The notes under the pieces: model-generated
The model's database searches: none
Seen by the model: the letters and a program-made list of their open reading frames with translations, nothing else
What the model was told of the DNA's origin: nothing
Shown here: positions 18,955 through 28,309 of the stretch, piece after piece
How positions within the stretch are numbered: the first letter of the stretch is position 1
Layout of the letters: each line of letters begins with the position of its first letter
Translations under genes and position numbers: made by a program
NCBI RefSeq assembly: GCF_024810105.1
Contig: NZ_JANUDX010000003.1
Span: forward strand, 434,001-498,000
Direction of reading: 5' to 3'
Source: Stenotrophomonas sp. BIGb0135
GTDB taxonomy: Bacteria > Pseudomonadota > Gammaproteobacteria > Xanthomonadales > Xanthomonadaceae
DNA length: 64,000 nucleotides

Positions 18955-19004
18955 GCAATTGGTGGGCCGTGATGGATTCGAACCATCGACCAAAAGATTA
19001 AAAG
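18955..19004. repeat. Right attachment-type repeat (in tRNA-Lys)
   Basis: 50 bases identical to 15205-15254. It covers the 3' half of the intact tRNA-Lys gene from the anticodon loop to CCA, plus five bases beyond. The island end therefore restores the tRNA. Confidence 0.92.
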
Positions 19005-19035
19005 TCTTCTGCTCTACCGACTGAGCTAACGGCCC
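18960..19035 (-). tRNA. tRNA-Lys (anticodon TTT)
   Basis: 76 nt with encoded CCA. The acceptor stem GGGCCGT / ACGGCCC, D arm GCTC...GAGC, anticodon loop CTTTTAA and T arm GGTTCGAATCC are all intact. The anticodon is at 19000-19002. The sequence differs from E. coli tRNA-Lys mainly by compensating stem changes. Confidence 0.97.
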
Positions 19036-19110
19036 ATTGCTTGCCCCGCCATCGCTGCCGGGGGTGCGCATTCTAACCTATCTTGGCGCCCAGGCGCACC
19101 CGTGCGGCGA

Positions 19111-19776
19111 TCAGGCGTAGCGGGTCGGGTCGGGCACGCCGGCCTCGGTGAAGCCCTGCGCGCGCAGGCGGCAGGCGTCGCAGTGGCCGCAGGCCGCGCC
19201 ACTGTCGTCGGCGCTGTAGCAGGACACGGTCAGGCCGAAGTCCACGCCCAGGCGGACGCCTTCACGCACGATGTCGGCCTTGCTCAGGAACTGCAGCGGT
19301 GCGTGGACCTTGATCCCCGCCCCTTCCACGCCCGCCTTGGTGGCCAGGTTGGCCAGCGCCTCGAAGGCGGCGATGAATTCGGGCCGGCAATCCGGATACC
19401 CGGAATAGTCGACTGCGTTGACGCCGCAGAAGATGTCGTTGGCGCCCAGCACTTCGGCCCAGCCGAGCGCGACCGAGAGCATGATCGTGTTGCGTGCCGG
19501 CACGTAGGTGACCGGGATGCCCTCGCCGCCCGCGTCGGGCACATCGATGTCGTCGGTCAGCGCCGAACCGCCGATGCTGCGAAGGTCCACGTTGACGGTC
19601 TTGTGCGCAACCACGCCCAGCGCCTTGGCGACCGCGGCGGCGGCATCGAGTTCAGAGGTGTGGCGCTGGCCATAGCGCACGCTTAGGGCATGCACCGCAA
19701 AGCCCTGTTCCTGGGCGATGGCGATGACGGCGGCGGAGTCCATGCCGCCGGACAGGAGGACGACTGCTTTCTTCAT
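19111..19776 (-). CDS. queC: 7-cyano-7-deazaguanine synthase QueC
   Basis: ATP-dependent conversion of 7-carboxy-7-deazaguanine to preQ0 in queuosine biosynthesis. 221 aa from the Met at 19776 ([14 protein letters not shown]), which carries the PP-loop SGGMDS. The zinc-binding cysteines are seen near the C-terminus (SCYS ... CGHCDAC). It lies about 96 bases after queE on the same strand, so the two pathway enzymes are likely co-transcribed. The upstream frame to 19836 is unlikely to be translated. Confidence 0.95.
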   Translation of the reverse strand: MKKAVVLLSGGMDSAAVIAIAQEQGFAVHALSVRYGQRHTSELDAAAAVAKALGVVAHKTVNVDLRSIGGSALTDDIDVPDAGGEGIPVTYVPARNTIMLSVALGWAEVLGANDIFCGVNAVDYSGYPDCRPEFIAAFEALANLATKAGVEGAGIKVHAPLQFLSKADIVREGVRLGVDFGLTVSCYSADDSGAACGHCDACRLRAQGFTEAGVPDPTRYA

Positions 19777-19872
19777 GGGGGTGTTTCCGGTGGGTTGCGG
19801 GAGCCAGCACGCTGTCCCGCGCCGGGATGACTTCAAAAAAAGGCGTAGCGCGCGACCGCTCGCTCGCCGGGA

Positions 19873-20571
19873 TCAACGGCCGGGTTCGTCGTCCCAGAGG
19901 ATTTTGTGCAGCTGCATCTGGAAACGCACCGGCAGGCGGTCGGCGACGATCCAGTCGGCCAGCTCGCGCGGGCTGACCTGGCCCTTGCTCGGCGAGAACA
20001 ACACCATCGAGCGCTCGTTGAGCCGGTGCTCGGCCACCATGCCGCGTGCCCAGTCGTAGTCCTCGCGGCTGCACAGCACGAACTTGATCTGGTCGCGGCG
20101 GGTCAGCAGCGGCAGGTTGTCCAGCAGGTTGCGGGCCATCTCCCCGGAGCCGGGGGTCTTGAGGTCGACCACGCGCGACACGCGCGGATCGACCGCGCTG
20201 ACGTCCAGCGCACCGGAGGTCTCCAGCGACACGTCCAGGCCGGCGTCGCACAGCTTTTCCAGCAGCACCAGGCAGCGCTTCTGCGCCAGCGGTTCGCCAC
20301 CGGTTACGCAGACGTGGTGGACGCCCTGGGCCAGCACCTCGGCCACGATCGCGTCGATGTCCCACCAGGTGCCGCCATGGAAGGCATAGGCGGTGTCGCA
20401 GTAGCTGCAGCGCAGCGGGCAGCCGGTCAGGCGCACGAACACGGTCGGCCAGCCGGCGGTATCGGCTTCGCCCTGCAGCGAGGTGAAGATCTCGGTGATC
20501 TTCAGGCGCGGCAACGGCGACTGCACGATCTCGCTGGGGAGCGCGGCGGCGGCGGACAAGGAAACGGTCAT
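19873..20571 (-). CDS. queE: 7-carboxy-7-deazaguanine synthase QueE
   Basis: Radical SAM enzyme of queuosine biosynthesis. The cluster motif is CPLRCSYC (CxxxCxxC type), followed by DTAYAFHGG; ITEIFTSLQGE and VCVTGGEP are also diagnostic. 232 aa from the Met at 20571. queC follows. Upstream, 130 bases with a REP element and palindromes separate it from cpoB. Confidence 0.95.
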   Translation of the reverse strand: MTVSLSAAAALPSEIVQSPLPRLKITEIFTSLQGEADTAGWPTVFVRLTGCPLRCSYCDTAYAFHGGTWWDIDAIVAEVLAQGVHHVCVTGGEPLAQKRCLVLLEKLCDAGLDVSLETSGALDVSAVDPRVSRVVDLKTPGSGEMARNLLDNLPLLTRRDQIKFVLCSREDYDWARGMVAEHRLNERSMVLFSPSKGQVSPRELADWIVADRLPVRFQMQLHKILWDDEPGR

Positions 20572-20609
20572 GGCGGTGATTCTTGGGGGACGGCTGCGGA
20601 AACGGCTAT

Positions 20610-20632
20610 AGCCGAGCATGGCTCGGCTCTAC
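20610..20632 (-). repeat. SMAG-like REP palindrome
   Basis: AGCCGAGC-ATG-GCTCGGCT followed by CTAC, that is GTAG plus a perfect 8-bp stem on the minus strand. This matches the GTAG-headed REP elements of Stenotrophomonas. A separate 14-bp perfect palindrome (CCCCGATATCGGGG) follows at 20638-20651. Confidence 0.75.
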
Positions 20633-20703
20633 GGGAGCCCCGATATCGGGGGATGCAACCGGTGATTATACCGGCACGGCCGCGTGGAGCGACCCGGCGC
20701 CGT

Positions 20704-21513
20704 TCAGCGGATCTGCTGGCCCAGCCGGATCGACTGCAGGCGGTCCTGCGCGGTACGCGCGGCGTCCGAGCCCGGATAGGTGGACACGACCTGTTCCAGC
20801 GTCGCCTGGGCCTGGTCGACCTTGCCTTCGCCATACTGCGACAGGCCGATCTTGAGCAGGCCACCGGACGCCTTGTCATGGGTCGGGTAGCGCGAGATGA
20901 GGTCGCGGAACTGCGCCTCAGCCAGCGGGAAATTGCGGGTGGCGTAATAACTCTCACCCAGCCAATACAGGGCATTGGGGGTGTAGACGCCGTTGGGGTA
21001 CAACTCGAGGAAGCTCAGGAAGAGCTGGGCCGAGTCGTCGTAGTTGCCGGCCTTGAGCGAATTGAACGCCACGTTGTACGCGGTACGCTCATCGCCACTG
21101 GCGGCCAGGCTGCCAGCATCGCCATGCACGGATGGCGGCCGCTCGGAAGCGGCCGTTGCCGGAGTGGGGGCTGCTGCTGCCGGCTTGGGCGCGGCGGCGG
21201 CGGGTGCGGCGGGGAGCACGGGGGCGCCGCCTTCGAGACGGTTCAGGCGGCTGTCCAGGTCCAGGTACTGGTCCTTGGCAGACTGCTTGAGCTGTTCGTT
21301 GTCATGCTGCAACTGCTCGACCTGCGACTGCAGCGCCTGCACCTGGGTGCGGAGCTGGTTGAGCTGGTTGAGCATGTCCATGTTGGACTGGTTGTTCTGC
21401 ACCTGCTGCTCAAGCGAACCGACGCGGTCGGCCAGGCTCTGCCGCTGCGCATTGGCCGGAGCGGCAGCCACGAGGGCTGCCGCAACGATCATCGATAGAA
21501 ATCGAAAGCGCAT
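20704..21513 (-). CDS. cpoB: Cell division coordinator CpoB (YbgF)
   Basis: Periplasmic protein that links Tol-Pal to septal peptidoglycan synthesis. 269 aa: signal peptide ending ANA, an N-terminal coiled coil (SLEQQVQNNQSNMDMLNQL ... LQSQVEQLQHDNEQLK), an Ala/Pro linker, then three TPR-like units (AFNSLKAGNYDDSAQLFLSFL; ALYWLGESYYATRNFPLAEAQF; GLLKIGLSQYGEGKVDQAQATL). It starts three bases after the pal stop, clearly in the operon. Confidence 0.95.
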   Translation of the reverse strand: MRFRFLSMIVAAALVAAAPANAQRQSLADRVGSLEQQVQNNQSNMDMLNQLNQLRTQVQALQSQVEQLQHDNEQLKQSAKDQYLDLDSRLNRLEGGAPVLPAAPAAAAPKPAAAAPTPATAASERPPSVHGDAGSLAASGDERTAYNVAFNSLKAGNYDDSAQLFLSFLELYPNGVYTPNALYWLGESYYATRNFPLAEAQFRDLISRYPTHDKASGGLLKIGLSQYGEGKVDQAQATLEQVVSTYPGSDAARTAQDRLQSIRLGQQIR

Positions 21514-21516
21514 CTA

Positions 21517-22035
21517 TTACTGAGCCGTGTACACGATCTCGACGCGACGGTTCTGCGACCAGCAGGACTCGCCCGACTCGGTGCAGACCGGACGCTCTTC
21601 GCCGTAGGACACGACGGTCAGCTGCGACGCCGAGCCACCGTTGGCCTGCAGGGCGGAGTTGACGCCATTGCCACGACGCTCGCCCAGGGCCTGGTTGTAC
21701 GCGCGCGAACCGCGCTCGTCGGTGTGGCCCTGCAGGGTGATGCGCGAGGACGGACGGTCACGCAGGTACTTGGCGTGGCAAGCCATGATGGCCTGGAATT
21801 CCGGCTTCACTTCTTCCTTGTCCAGGTCGAAGTACACCACGCGCTGGCGCAGGCAGGAATCGGTATCCAGGTCGCCCGGGCCGTACAGGCCGGAGGTCGA
21901 CGGGCCGGTCGGGCTGGTGGACGAGGAGCCGGTATCAACCGCGGCTGCCGGCTGTTCCTTCACCTTCTTGGAGCAACCGGCCAGGGCGGCCACGGACAGC
22001 AGGGAGACAAGCAGAACTCGGGTGGTCTTGTTCAT
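21517..22035 (-). CDS. pal: Peptidoglycan-associated lipoprotein Pal
   Basis: Outer-membrane lipoprotein that anchors the membrane to peptidoglycan and binds TolB. 172 aa, lipobox LAGC. The C-terminal OmpA-like domain has the expected LQGHTDERGSRAYNQALGERR peptidoglycan-binding helix. Two cysteines (VCTESGESCW) sit near the C-terminus, as in other xanthomonad Pal proteins. Sixty-five bases follow the tolB stop. Confidence 0.97.
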   Translation of the reverse strand: MNKTTRVLLVSLLSVAALAGCSKKVKEQPAAAVDTGSSSTSPTGPSTSGLYGPGDLDTDSCLRQRVVYFDLDKEEVKPEFQAIMACHAKYLRDRPSSRITLQGHTDERGSRAYNQALGERRGNGVNSALQANGGSASQLTVVSYGEERPVCTESGESCWSQNRRVEIVYTAQ

Positions 22036-22100
22036 GGCGATACCTTTGAGGCTCCTAAAGCCGGATGTGGGATGAATACGGTGGAAATCTTAACACTCTG

Positions 22101-23420
22101 TTAGCGCTTTGTACGGTATGGCGACCAAGAAGGCTCACGAACATCACCGTCCGCCAGCACCAGCCGCTGGCGCACGCGCGCATCGGCCGAAACGGCATAC
22201 AACACGCCACGACCACCCTCGCGGGCGGCGTACAACACCATGCTTGCGTTGGGCGCAAAGCTCGGCGATTCATCCAGCGACCCCGGCGACAGCGTGCTCC
22301 AGCGCGCCGAACCCAGGCTGCTGTCCATCATCGCGATCTTGTAGGTATTGCCGCTGCCCTGGGCCACCACGAGCTTCTTGCCGTCGAAGGACAGGCTCGG
22401 GGTGGCGTTGTAGTTGCCCTGGAAGGTCACGCGTGAGGCGCTGCCACCGCTGGAGGGCACCTGGTAGATCTGCGGGCGGCCGCCACGGTCGGAGGTGAAA
22501 TAGACGCTGGAACCGTCTGCACTCCAGGTCGGCTCGGTGTCGATGGCGAAGTGGTTGGTCAGCTGGGTCAGCTGCTTGCTGCCCAGGTCCATCACGTAGA
22601 TTTCCGGGTTGCCGCTGCGCGACAGCGACAGGGCCAGGCGACGGCCGTCCGGGGAGAACGACGGGGCGCTGTTGATGCCGCGGAAGCTGGTGACCAGTTC
22701 CCGGGCGCCGGTGGAGATGTTCTGGATGTAGATCGCCGAATTGCCCCGCTCGAAGCTGACGTAGGCCAGACGGTTGCCGTCCGGGCTCCACGACGGGGAC
22801 AGCAGCGGCTCGGCCGAGCGGACGATGGTCTGCGGGTTGAAGCCGTCCGAATCGGCCACCATCAGCGCATAGCGCATGGCATCGCCCTTGCCGCTGGCGG
22901 TGACATAGGCAATACGGGTCCAGAAGGCGCCACGCACCCCGGTGATCTTCTCGTAGATGGCGTCGGCCATCTGGTGGGCGACATCGCGCATGGCATTGCC
23001 ACGGGCGGTCATCGCCAGGCCCAGTAGGCGCTCGCCCTTGGGCACGTCGTATAGCTCGTACTCGACCCGGTAGGCGCCGGCGCCGGCGTCCATGACGCGG
23101 CCGACCACGATGTAATTCTGCTTCAGCGCGCGCCAGGTGGCGAACTGGATCTCGCTGCCACGGGTGGGCTTTTCGACGATCTGCGCTTCGGGAAGGGTGC
23201 GGAACTGGCCTGAGCGCTCCAGATCGGCCCGGACCACGGCGGCCACATCGGTCTGCGGCGCACCGGCCGAGCCCTGGTACGGCATGGGCACGACGGTGAT
23301 CGGGGTAGCGGAGGCGTTGCCGCCGATGATGTCGATATCCAGCCCCTTCTGCTGCGCCACGGCAGCAAAGGGCAACAACAGGGCCGCGAATACGGCAAGC
23401 CAGCGAGGCATCTTCTTCAT
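22101..23420 (-). CDS. tolB: Tol-Pal translocation protein TolB
   Basis: Periplasmic beta-propeller that shuttles between TolA and Pal. 439 aa starting at 23420 with a signal peptide ([19 protein letters not shown]). The N-terminal domain is followed by six propeller blades with [26 protein letters not shown] and [13 protein letters not shown] motifs. The mature N-terminus [12 protein letters not shown] corresponds to the TolB box region that contacts Pal and TolA. Confidence 0.97.
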   Translation of the reverse strand: MKKMPRWLAVFAALLLPFAAVAQQKGLDIDIIGGNASATPITVVPMPYQGSAGAPQTDVAAVVRADLERSGQFRTLPEAQIVEKPTRGSEIQFATWRALKQNYIVVGRVMDAGAGAYRVEYELYDVPKGERLLGLAMTARGNAMRDVAHQMADAIYEKITGVRGAFWTRIAYVTASGKGDAMRYALMVADSDGFNPQTIVRSAEPLLSPSWSPDGNRLAYVSFERGNSAIYIQNISTGARELVTSFRGINSAPSFSPDGRRLALSLSRSGNPEIYVMDLGSKQLTQLTNHFAIDTEPTWSADGSSVYFTSDRGGRPQIYQVPSSGGSASRVTFQGNYNATPSLSFDGKKLVVAQGSGNTYKIAMMDSSLGSARWSTLSPGSLDESPSFAPNASMVLYAAREGGRGVLYAVSADARVRQRLVLADGDVREPSWSPYRTKR

Positions 23421-23540
23421 GGATCGCTCAATAGGGGGAAACAGCAACGAGGGATAACAGGGCGGCAGTGAACCGTTTCGCAATCATGAACCAAAGGTGC
23501 GTGAAAGCAGAGTCACCGCGCCCCCGAAACTCACCATCCG

Positions 23541-23963
23541 TTAACGCGGGGCGGTGAACTGGAGGTCCAGGCTGCGCTCGAACACCCGCTCGAAGCCCCG
23601 GTAGGGCAACGGCTGGGCGCGCATGACGGCACGCTCGAGCCCGGCCCGCCCGGCCGCGTCGAACTCACAGTCAGGATCGGCCTGGACCGAGCCCACCGCC
23701 CCACCCGGCAACTGCCTGATCGCCAGCCGGCAGCGCGCACCGGAGGGCACCGACGCGCCGATCGACCACTGCGCGATGATCGCGTCGCGGATCGCAGCGG
23801 CGTACCGGGCGCGCAGCGCCTCGTCGTCGGGCGGAGCCACGAGGCGGCTGGCCGCGGGGCGGCCGGCGGCGGCGGCATCTGCGCCCGCAGGCACGGTGCC
23901 TGCCCGGGAAAGCAACGGCATTGCCAGCGCCACCAGGGTGACAAGCAGGGAAGTTGTTTTCAT
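23541..23963 (-). CDS. Soluble periplasmic TolA domain-III-like protein
   Basis: 140 aa. A signal peptide (SLLVTLVALAMPLLSRA) is followed by a short Ala/Pro-rich linker and one domain. That domain clearly resembles the C-terminal domain of the TolA encoded just upstream: RYAAAIRDAII..W matches KYAAAIQQKVKGQW, both keep the paired cysteines (ARC...IRQLPGG...PDC against QRC...ITQIPGG...GNC), and both end in AQPLPYRGFE-V-F-R. It has no membrane anchor and no long helical domain II. It lies between tolA (46 bases after) and tolB (120 bases before) on the same strand. It is either a tandem duplicate of tolA reduced to domain III or a related partner; function unknown. Confidence 0.85.
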   Translation of the reverse strand: MKTTSLLVTLVALAMPLLSRAGTVPAGADAAAAGRPAASRLVAPPDDEALRARYAAAIRDAIIAQWSIGASVPSGARCRLAIRQLPGGAVGSVQADPDCEFDAAGRAGLERAVMRAQPLPYRGFERVFERSLDLQFTAPR

Positions 23964-24008
23964 CGGGAAGGCCTCGATGGTCGCAGGACGGTCACGGACC
24001 GCGCGGGA

Positions 24009-25059
24009 TCAATCCTGCGCGGTGAAGTTGAAGTTGATCGTGCGCTGGAAAACCGACTCGAAGCCGCGGTACGGCAGCGGCTGGGCGTTGAGCACCGCCG
24101 CCTCGATCGAGCGCTTGCCGGCCTCGTCGAACGCGCAGTTGCCCACGACCTTGGCCTGGATGACCTGCCCGCCCGGGATCTGGGTGATCGAGACCTGGCA
24201 GCGCTGGCCCAGCGGGACCGAATCGGGACGGGTCCACTGCCCCTTCACCTTCTGCTGGATGGCCGCGGCGTACTTGGCCGACAGATCATCACTGGTACCG
24301 CCGGCGCCGGAGGCCGGCTTGGCCACGCCGGTGGCGCCGGTGGTGGCGGCCGTGCCGGTCGCCGCGCGCGCAGCGGTCACCTGGCGCAGCTTCTGCTCGG
24401 CCAGCTTGGCTTCGTTTTCGGCCTGGGCGCGCTTGCGGCGGATCTCGGCCAGCTTCTTGTCGCGTTCGGCGTCGGCCTTGGCGTCGTTTGCCTTCTGCTC
24501 CTGCTCGGCCAGCTTCTTCTTCTGATCGGCCTCTTCCTGCTGCTTGGCCAGGCGCAGCTTCTGCTCGGCCTGCTCCTGGCGCTTGCGCTCGGTCAGGTCG
24601 ATCTGTTCCTGGCGGCGCTTGGCCTCCTGCTCCTGCTTGGCCTTTTCAGCCGAGATCGCCAGGGCGTTGACCGCGTCCTGGTCGACGGTGTCGGGCTGGG
24701 CCACGCGCTCCTGCGCCTGTTGCTGCTGCGGCGTGGGTGCATCCTGCGGACGCGGCTCCTCGATCGGCTGCGGCGGCGGCACGGTGTCTTCGGGGATCGG
24801 CTCGGGCGGCGGCACGGGCTCGGGCAGGTCCGGCAGCTTTTCCGAGGCACGCAGCGCCTGGCGCGCGGCAGCCGCCTCGGAGGCGGACAACTGCATGCTG
24901 GCTTCGATCGCCGGATCGCCGGCGGCGGCCTCGGTGGTGCGCTGCGGCGACCACAGCCAGGCGGCAATGAACACCAGCGCCAGCAGCAGGTGCACGCCAA
25001 GCGCCAGCGCGATCGGCAGACCCCACTTCTCCTCGGACGGGCGCTGCGGTGGCAGGGCT

Positions 25060-25070
<11 letters not shown>
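24009..25070 (-). CDS. tolA: Cell envelope integrity protein TolA
   Basis: Inner-membrane protein that transmits TolQR energy across the periplasm. 353 aa: one N-terminal membrane segment (WGLPIALALGVHLLLALVF), a long Pro- then Lys/Glu/Ala/Gln-rich helical domain II, and a C-terminal domain III with a conserved Cys pair ending in FNFTAQD. It overlaps the tolR end by 11 bases. Confidence 0.96.
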
Positions 25071-25488
<418 letters not shown>

Positions 25489-25512
25489 GGCAGGGTCCTT
25501 GGTGCGGGGCGC

Positions 25513-26292
25513 TTACTCGTCGCCGGCGCTCTGGCGCTGCAGGATCGAGCTGAACTCTTCTGCGAAGGTTTCAAAGCGGACCGACATGCGCTCCACGCGG
25601 GTGGTGAAGCGGTTGTAGGCCCACACCGCCGGGATCGCCACGAACAGGCCGATGGCGGTGGCGAACAACGCTTCGGAAATGCCCGGGGCCACCGAGGCGA
25701 TACCGGCCTGCTCACCGCTGTTGATCATGTCGTGCATGGTCACCATGATGCCGAACACGGTGCCGACCAGGCCCACGTACGGGGCGGTCGAGCCGATGTT
25801 GGCCAGCAGCTCCAGGCTGCGCTCGAGCTGGTCCACTTCGCGGGTGTAGGTGGTGCGCATGGCGCGCTGGGCGCCTTCGAGCTGGGCGCGGCCGTCCAGC
25901 CGGCGCTTGTCGCGCAGGCGGGTGAACTCGCGGAAGCCGGCTTCGAAGATCGCCTCCAGGCCGCCCACCTTGCGGTTGCGGTCGGTGGCCGAGCTGTACA
26001 GCTTGCCCAGGTCCGCACCGGACCAGAAGCGGCTTTCGAACTCGTCGGCCTCGCGGTTGGCGGCGTTGAACACGCGCGCCTTGCGGAAGATGATCACCCA
26101 GCTGATGAACGAGCCGGCCAGCAGCAGCAGCACGATGATTTTCACCGGGATGCTGGCCTTGACCATCAGGTCCAGGTAGTTGATGCCACCGCCGTGCGCG
26201 GCCTGCGCGACCGTCTGCGCCGCAGCACTGGTCACTTCCTGCGGCAGCGCCTCGGTCACCGTGGCCTGCAGGGCCAGGAGCATTGCGATCAT
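25513..26292 (-). CDS. tolQ: Tol-Pal protein TolQ
   Basis: MotA/TolQ/ExbB-family channel subunit, 259 aa. Three membrane helices are visible: one near residue 30-55, and two in the C-terminal half (TAPYVGLVGTVFGIMVTM and ISEALFATAIGLFVAIPAVWAYN). The latter contain the conserved small and Thr residues of the proton path. Ten bases separate it from ybgC. Confidence 0.96.
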   Translation of the reverse strand: MIAMLLALQATVTEALPQEVTSAAAQTVAQAAHGGGINYLDLMVKASIPVKIIVLLLLAGSFISWVIIFRKARVFNAANREADEFESRFWSGADLGKLYSSATDRNRKVGGLEAIFEAGFREFTRLRDKRRLDGRAQLEGAQRAMRTTYTREVDQLERSLELLANIGSTAPYVGLVGTVFGIMVTMHDMINSGEQAGIASVAPGISEALFATAIGLFVAIPAVWAYNRFTTRVERMSVRFETFAEEFSSILQRQSAGDE

Positions 26293-26302
26293 CCGTTGTT
26301 CC

Positions 26303-26734
26303 TCACTGTGCGGATACTTGAAGTTCGTAGGGTTTCAACGCGGCCAGGAGTGCATCGTCCATGCCGCGTGGTTTGAAGGTGGAGGCATCCAATGCCGCAA
26401 TCCTGACCTGGGCGGTCAGCAGCGTTTCATCGCCGCGACACACGCGCTGGTCGAACACCATGCTGGCGCGTTTGCACTGCACCAGCGTGGCGGTCACCTC
26501 CAGCGCATCGTCCAGGCGCGCCGGCTTGAGGAAGTCCATGGTCATCGCGCGGACCGCGAACACCAGGCCATGCTCGGTGCGCGTGCGCTCCTGGCCGAAG
26601 CCCAGCGCCCGCATCCATTCGGTCCGAGCGCGTTCCATGAAGGCCACGTAGCGGGCGTGGTAGACCACCCCGCCAGCGTCGGTATCTTCCCAATATATGC
26701 GTGTCGGCCAACTGAACCGGGGATCAATTGCCAT
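26303..26734 (-). CDS. ybgC: Tol-Pal associated acyl-CoA thioesterase YbgC
   Basis: Hot-dog fold thioesterase normally found at the head of tol-pal operons. 143 aa from the Met at 26734, where GAGG lies upstream; a Met five codons earlier is possible. The catalytic motif [25 protein letters not shown] is the family signature, with the active-site Asp. It overlaps the ruvB 3' end by about 11 bases. Confidence 0.95.
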   Translation of the reverse strand: MAIDPRFSWPTRIYWEDTDAGGVVYHARYVAFMERARTEWMRALGFGQERTRTEHGLVFAVRAMTMDFLKPARLDDALEVTATLVQCKRASMVFDQRVCRGDETLLTAQVRIAALDASTFKPRGMDDALLAALKPYELQVSAQ

Positions 26735-27764
26735 CGATCGCCTCGGCAAACAGGTCCGCAGGCGGGTTCTTGGGCTTCAACCCCATGTGCCGGTAGGCCT
26801 TGTGCGTGCACATGCGGCCACGCGCGGTACGGATCAGGAAGCCCTGCTGGATCAGGTAGGGTTCGACCACGTCTTCCAGGGTGCCGCGTTCCTCGGACAG
26901 CGCCGCGGCCAGTGATTCGATGCCGACCGGGCCACCATCGAAGTAGTCGACCATGGTCCGCAGCATGCGCCGGTCCAGTTCGTCGAAGCCTTCCGGGTCG
27001 ACCTTGAGCATCTGCATGGCCGCCTGCGCCACGTCCTGGTCGATGTGGCCGGCGGCCTTGACCTGGGCATAGTCGCGGACCCGGCGCAGCAGCCGGTTGG
27101 CGATGCGCGGGGTACCTCGCGAGCGCCGCGCGATCTCGGCGGCGCCGTCGGCGGTGCAGTCGATGTTGAGGATGGCCGCCGAGCGCCGCACGATCTTGGT
27201 CAGCTCGTCCGGGGTGTAGAACTCGAGCCGGTGCACGATGCCGAAACGGTCGCGCAATGGCGCGGTGAGCAGGCCGGCACGGGTAGTGGCCCCGATCAGG
27301 GTGAACGGCGGCAGATCGATCTTGATCGAGCGGGCCGCGGGGCCCTCGCCGATCATGATGTCGATCTGGAAGTCTTCCATCGCCGGGTACAGCACTTCCT
27401 CGACCACGGGCGAGAGGCGGTGGATCTCGTCGATGAACAGCACGTCGTGCGGCTGCAGGTTGGTCAGCAGGGCGGCCAGGTCGCCGGCCTTTTCGATCAC
27501 CGGCCCCGAGGTGACCCGCAGGGCCACGCCCAGCTCGTTGGCGATCACATGGCTCAGCGTGGTCTTGCCCAGCCCCGGCGGCCCGAAGATCAGCACGTGG
27601 TCGAGCGCGTCGCCGCGGGCCTTGGTCGCCTCGATGTAGATCGACAGCTGCTCGCGCACCGGCGCCTGGCCCAGGTAATCGGCCATGCGCTTGGGGCGGA
27701 TGCTGGCGTCGGTGCCCTCGTCTTCGCGGGTGGCACCGGCACCGATGATGCGGTCGTCTGTCAT
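26724..27764 (-). CDS. ruvB: Holliday junction branch migration helicase RuvB
   Basis: AAA+ motor of the RuvAB complex. 346 aa from the Met at 27764. Walker A is GPPGLGKTT, Walker B is FIDEIH, and sensor 1 is IGATTRAG; the arginine-finger region [12 protein letters not shown] is intact. The C-terminal winged helix includes [10 protein letters not shown]. Separated from ruvA by kup, as in other xanthomonads. The frame extends upstream to 28013 without support. Confidence 0.97.
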   Translation of the reverse strand: MTDDRIIGAGATREDEGTDASIRPKRMADYLGQAPVREQLSIYIEATKARGDALDHVLIFGPPGLGKTTLSHVIANELGVALRVTSGPVIEKAGDLAALLTNLQPHDVLFIDEIHRLSPVVEEVLYPAMEDFQIDIMIGEGPAARSIKIDLPPFTLIGATTRAGLLTAPLRDRFGIVHRLEFYTPDELTKIVRRSAAILNIDCTADGAAEIARRSRGTPRIANRLLRRVRDYAQVKAAGHIDQDVAQAAMQMLKVDPEGFDELDRRMLRTMVDYFDGGPVGIESLAAALSEERGTLEDVVEPYLIQQGFLIRTARGRMCTHKAYRHMGLKPKNPPADLFAEAIDGN

Positions 27765-27820
27765 TCGGCAATTATGCGGCAAAAGAGGGAGGTTCGGCCG
27801 GGCTGCGTCCGGCACCGCGC

Positions 27821-27842
27821 GTAGCGCCGGGCTCTGCCCGGC
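27821..27842 (+). repeat. SMAG-like REP palindrome
   Basis: GTAG, one spacer base, then GCCGGGC-TCT-GCCCGGC, a perfect 7-bp stem. Same architecture as the other GTAG-headed elements in this window. Confidence 0.75.
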
Positions 27843-28070
27843 AAGAGCCAAGGCAACAGCCGCTGTACTGAGGGACAGCGGGATGGGCCCGGTTGCGGGG
27901 GACGGCGCACGTACGTCCTTGTAGCCTCGGTCGCGCCATCCATGGCGCTCCACGCCCCTGCAAGCGGACCCACCCCGCCTTCGCCACCACGCCGCGCGCC
28001 GCCAGGCAGGCAACCCAAAGGCTCTTCGTCACAGCTCGCGCCAAGCGCCTGGAGGAGAGCCCCCTTGGTG

Positions 28071-28258
28071 TTCAAGGGGGCGCGCCGAAGGCGCGGGGAT
28101 CAGGTGGAATGCGCGGAACGTCGGCGCCAACGGCGACTGCGTTTCAAGGGGGCGCGCCGAAGGCGTGGGGATCAGGTGGAATGCGCGGGACGCCGGCGCC
28201 AACGGCGACTGCGTTTCAAGGGGGCGCGCCGAAGGCGCGGGGATCAGGTGGAATGCGC
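28071..28258. repeat. 72-bp tandem repeat, 2.6 copies
   Basis: Units start at 28071, 28143 and 28215. The first two differ at only three of 72 positions; the third is cut after about 44 bases. Each unit starts ttcaagggggcgcgcc and contains ggggatcaggtggaatgcgc. Near-identity implies recent duplication or ongoing homogenisation. Confidence 0.92.
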
Positions 28259-28309
28259 CCGGGGCCCACGTTTTGCGTAGCAAAGCGTGGGGCGTAGCGC
28301 AGGTGGAGA

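Larger units (their letters stand above)
15205..19004. mobile_element. Small genomic island inserted at tRNA-Lys
   Basis: A 3.8-kb segment bounded by identical 50-bp direct repeats made of the tRNA-Lys 3' half plus five bases. This is the usual mark of tyrosine-recombinase insertion into a tRNA gene. Inside are a frameshifted metalloprotease, an exported protein and a truncated P2-type portal gene, all on the minus strand. No integrase is visible, so the element looks decayed and not self-mobile. Confidence 0.85.
27765..28309. other. 545-bp repeat-rich gap between kup and ruvB
   Basis: No gene is supported. It holds a GTAG-headed REP palindrome near 27821, a short hairpin (CCCCCTTG / CAAGGGGG) at 28060-28080, and a 72-bp tandem array. 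Frames open through it on both strands only because the repeat length is a multiple of three and the DNA is GC-rich. Promoter signals for ruvB must lie here if it is not read from kup. Confidence 0.7.

Noticed and set aside
28071-28258. CRISPR-like array
   Set aside because: The 72-bp units are directly adjacent and repeated throughout, with no unique spacers, and no cas genes are nearby.
27893-28297. Gene coding for a repeated peptide over the 72-bp array
   Set aside because: Open frames exist on both strands only because 72 is a multiple of three; no ribosome-binding site or conserved start.
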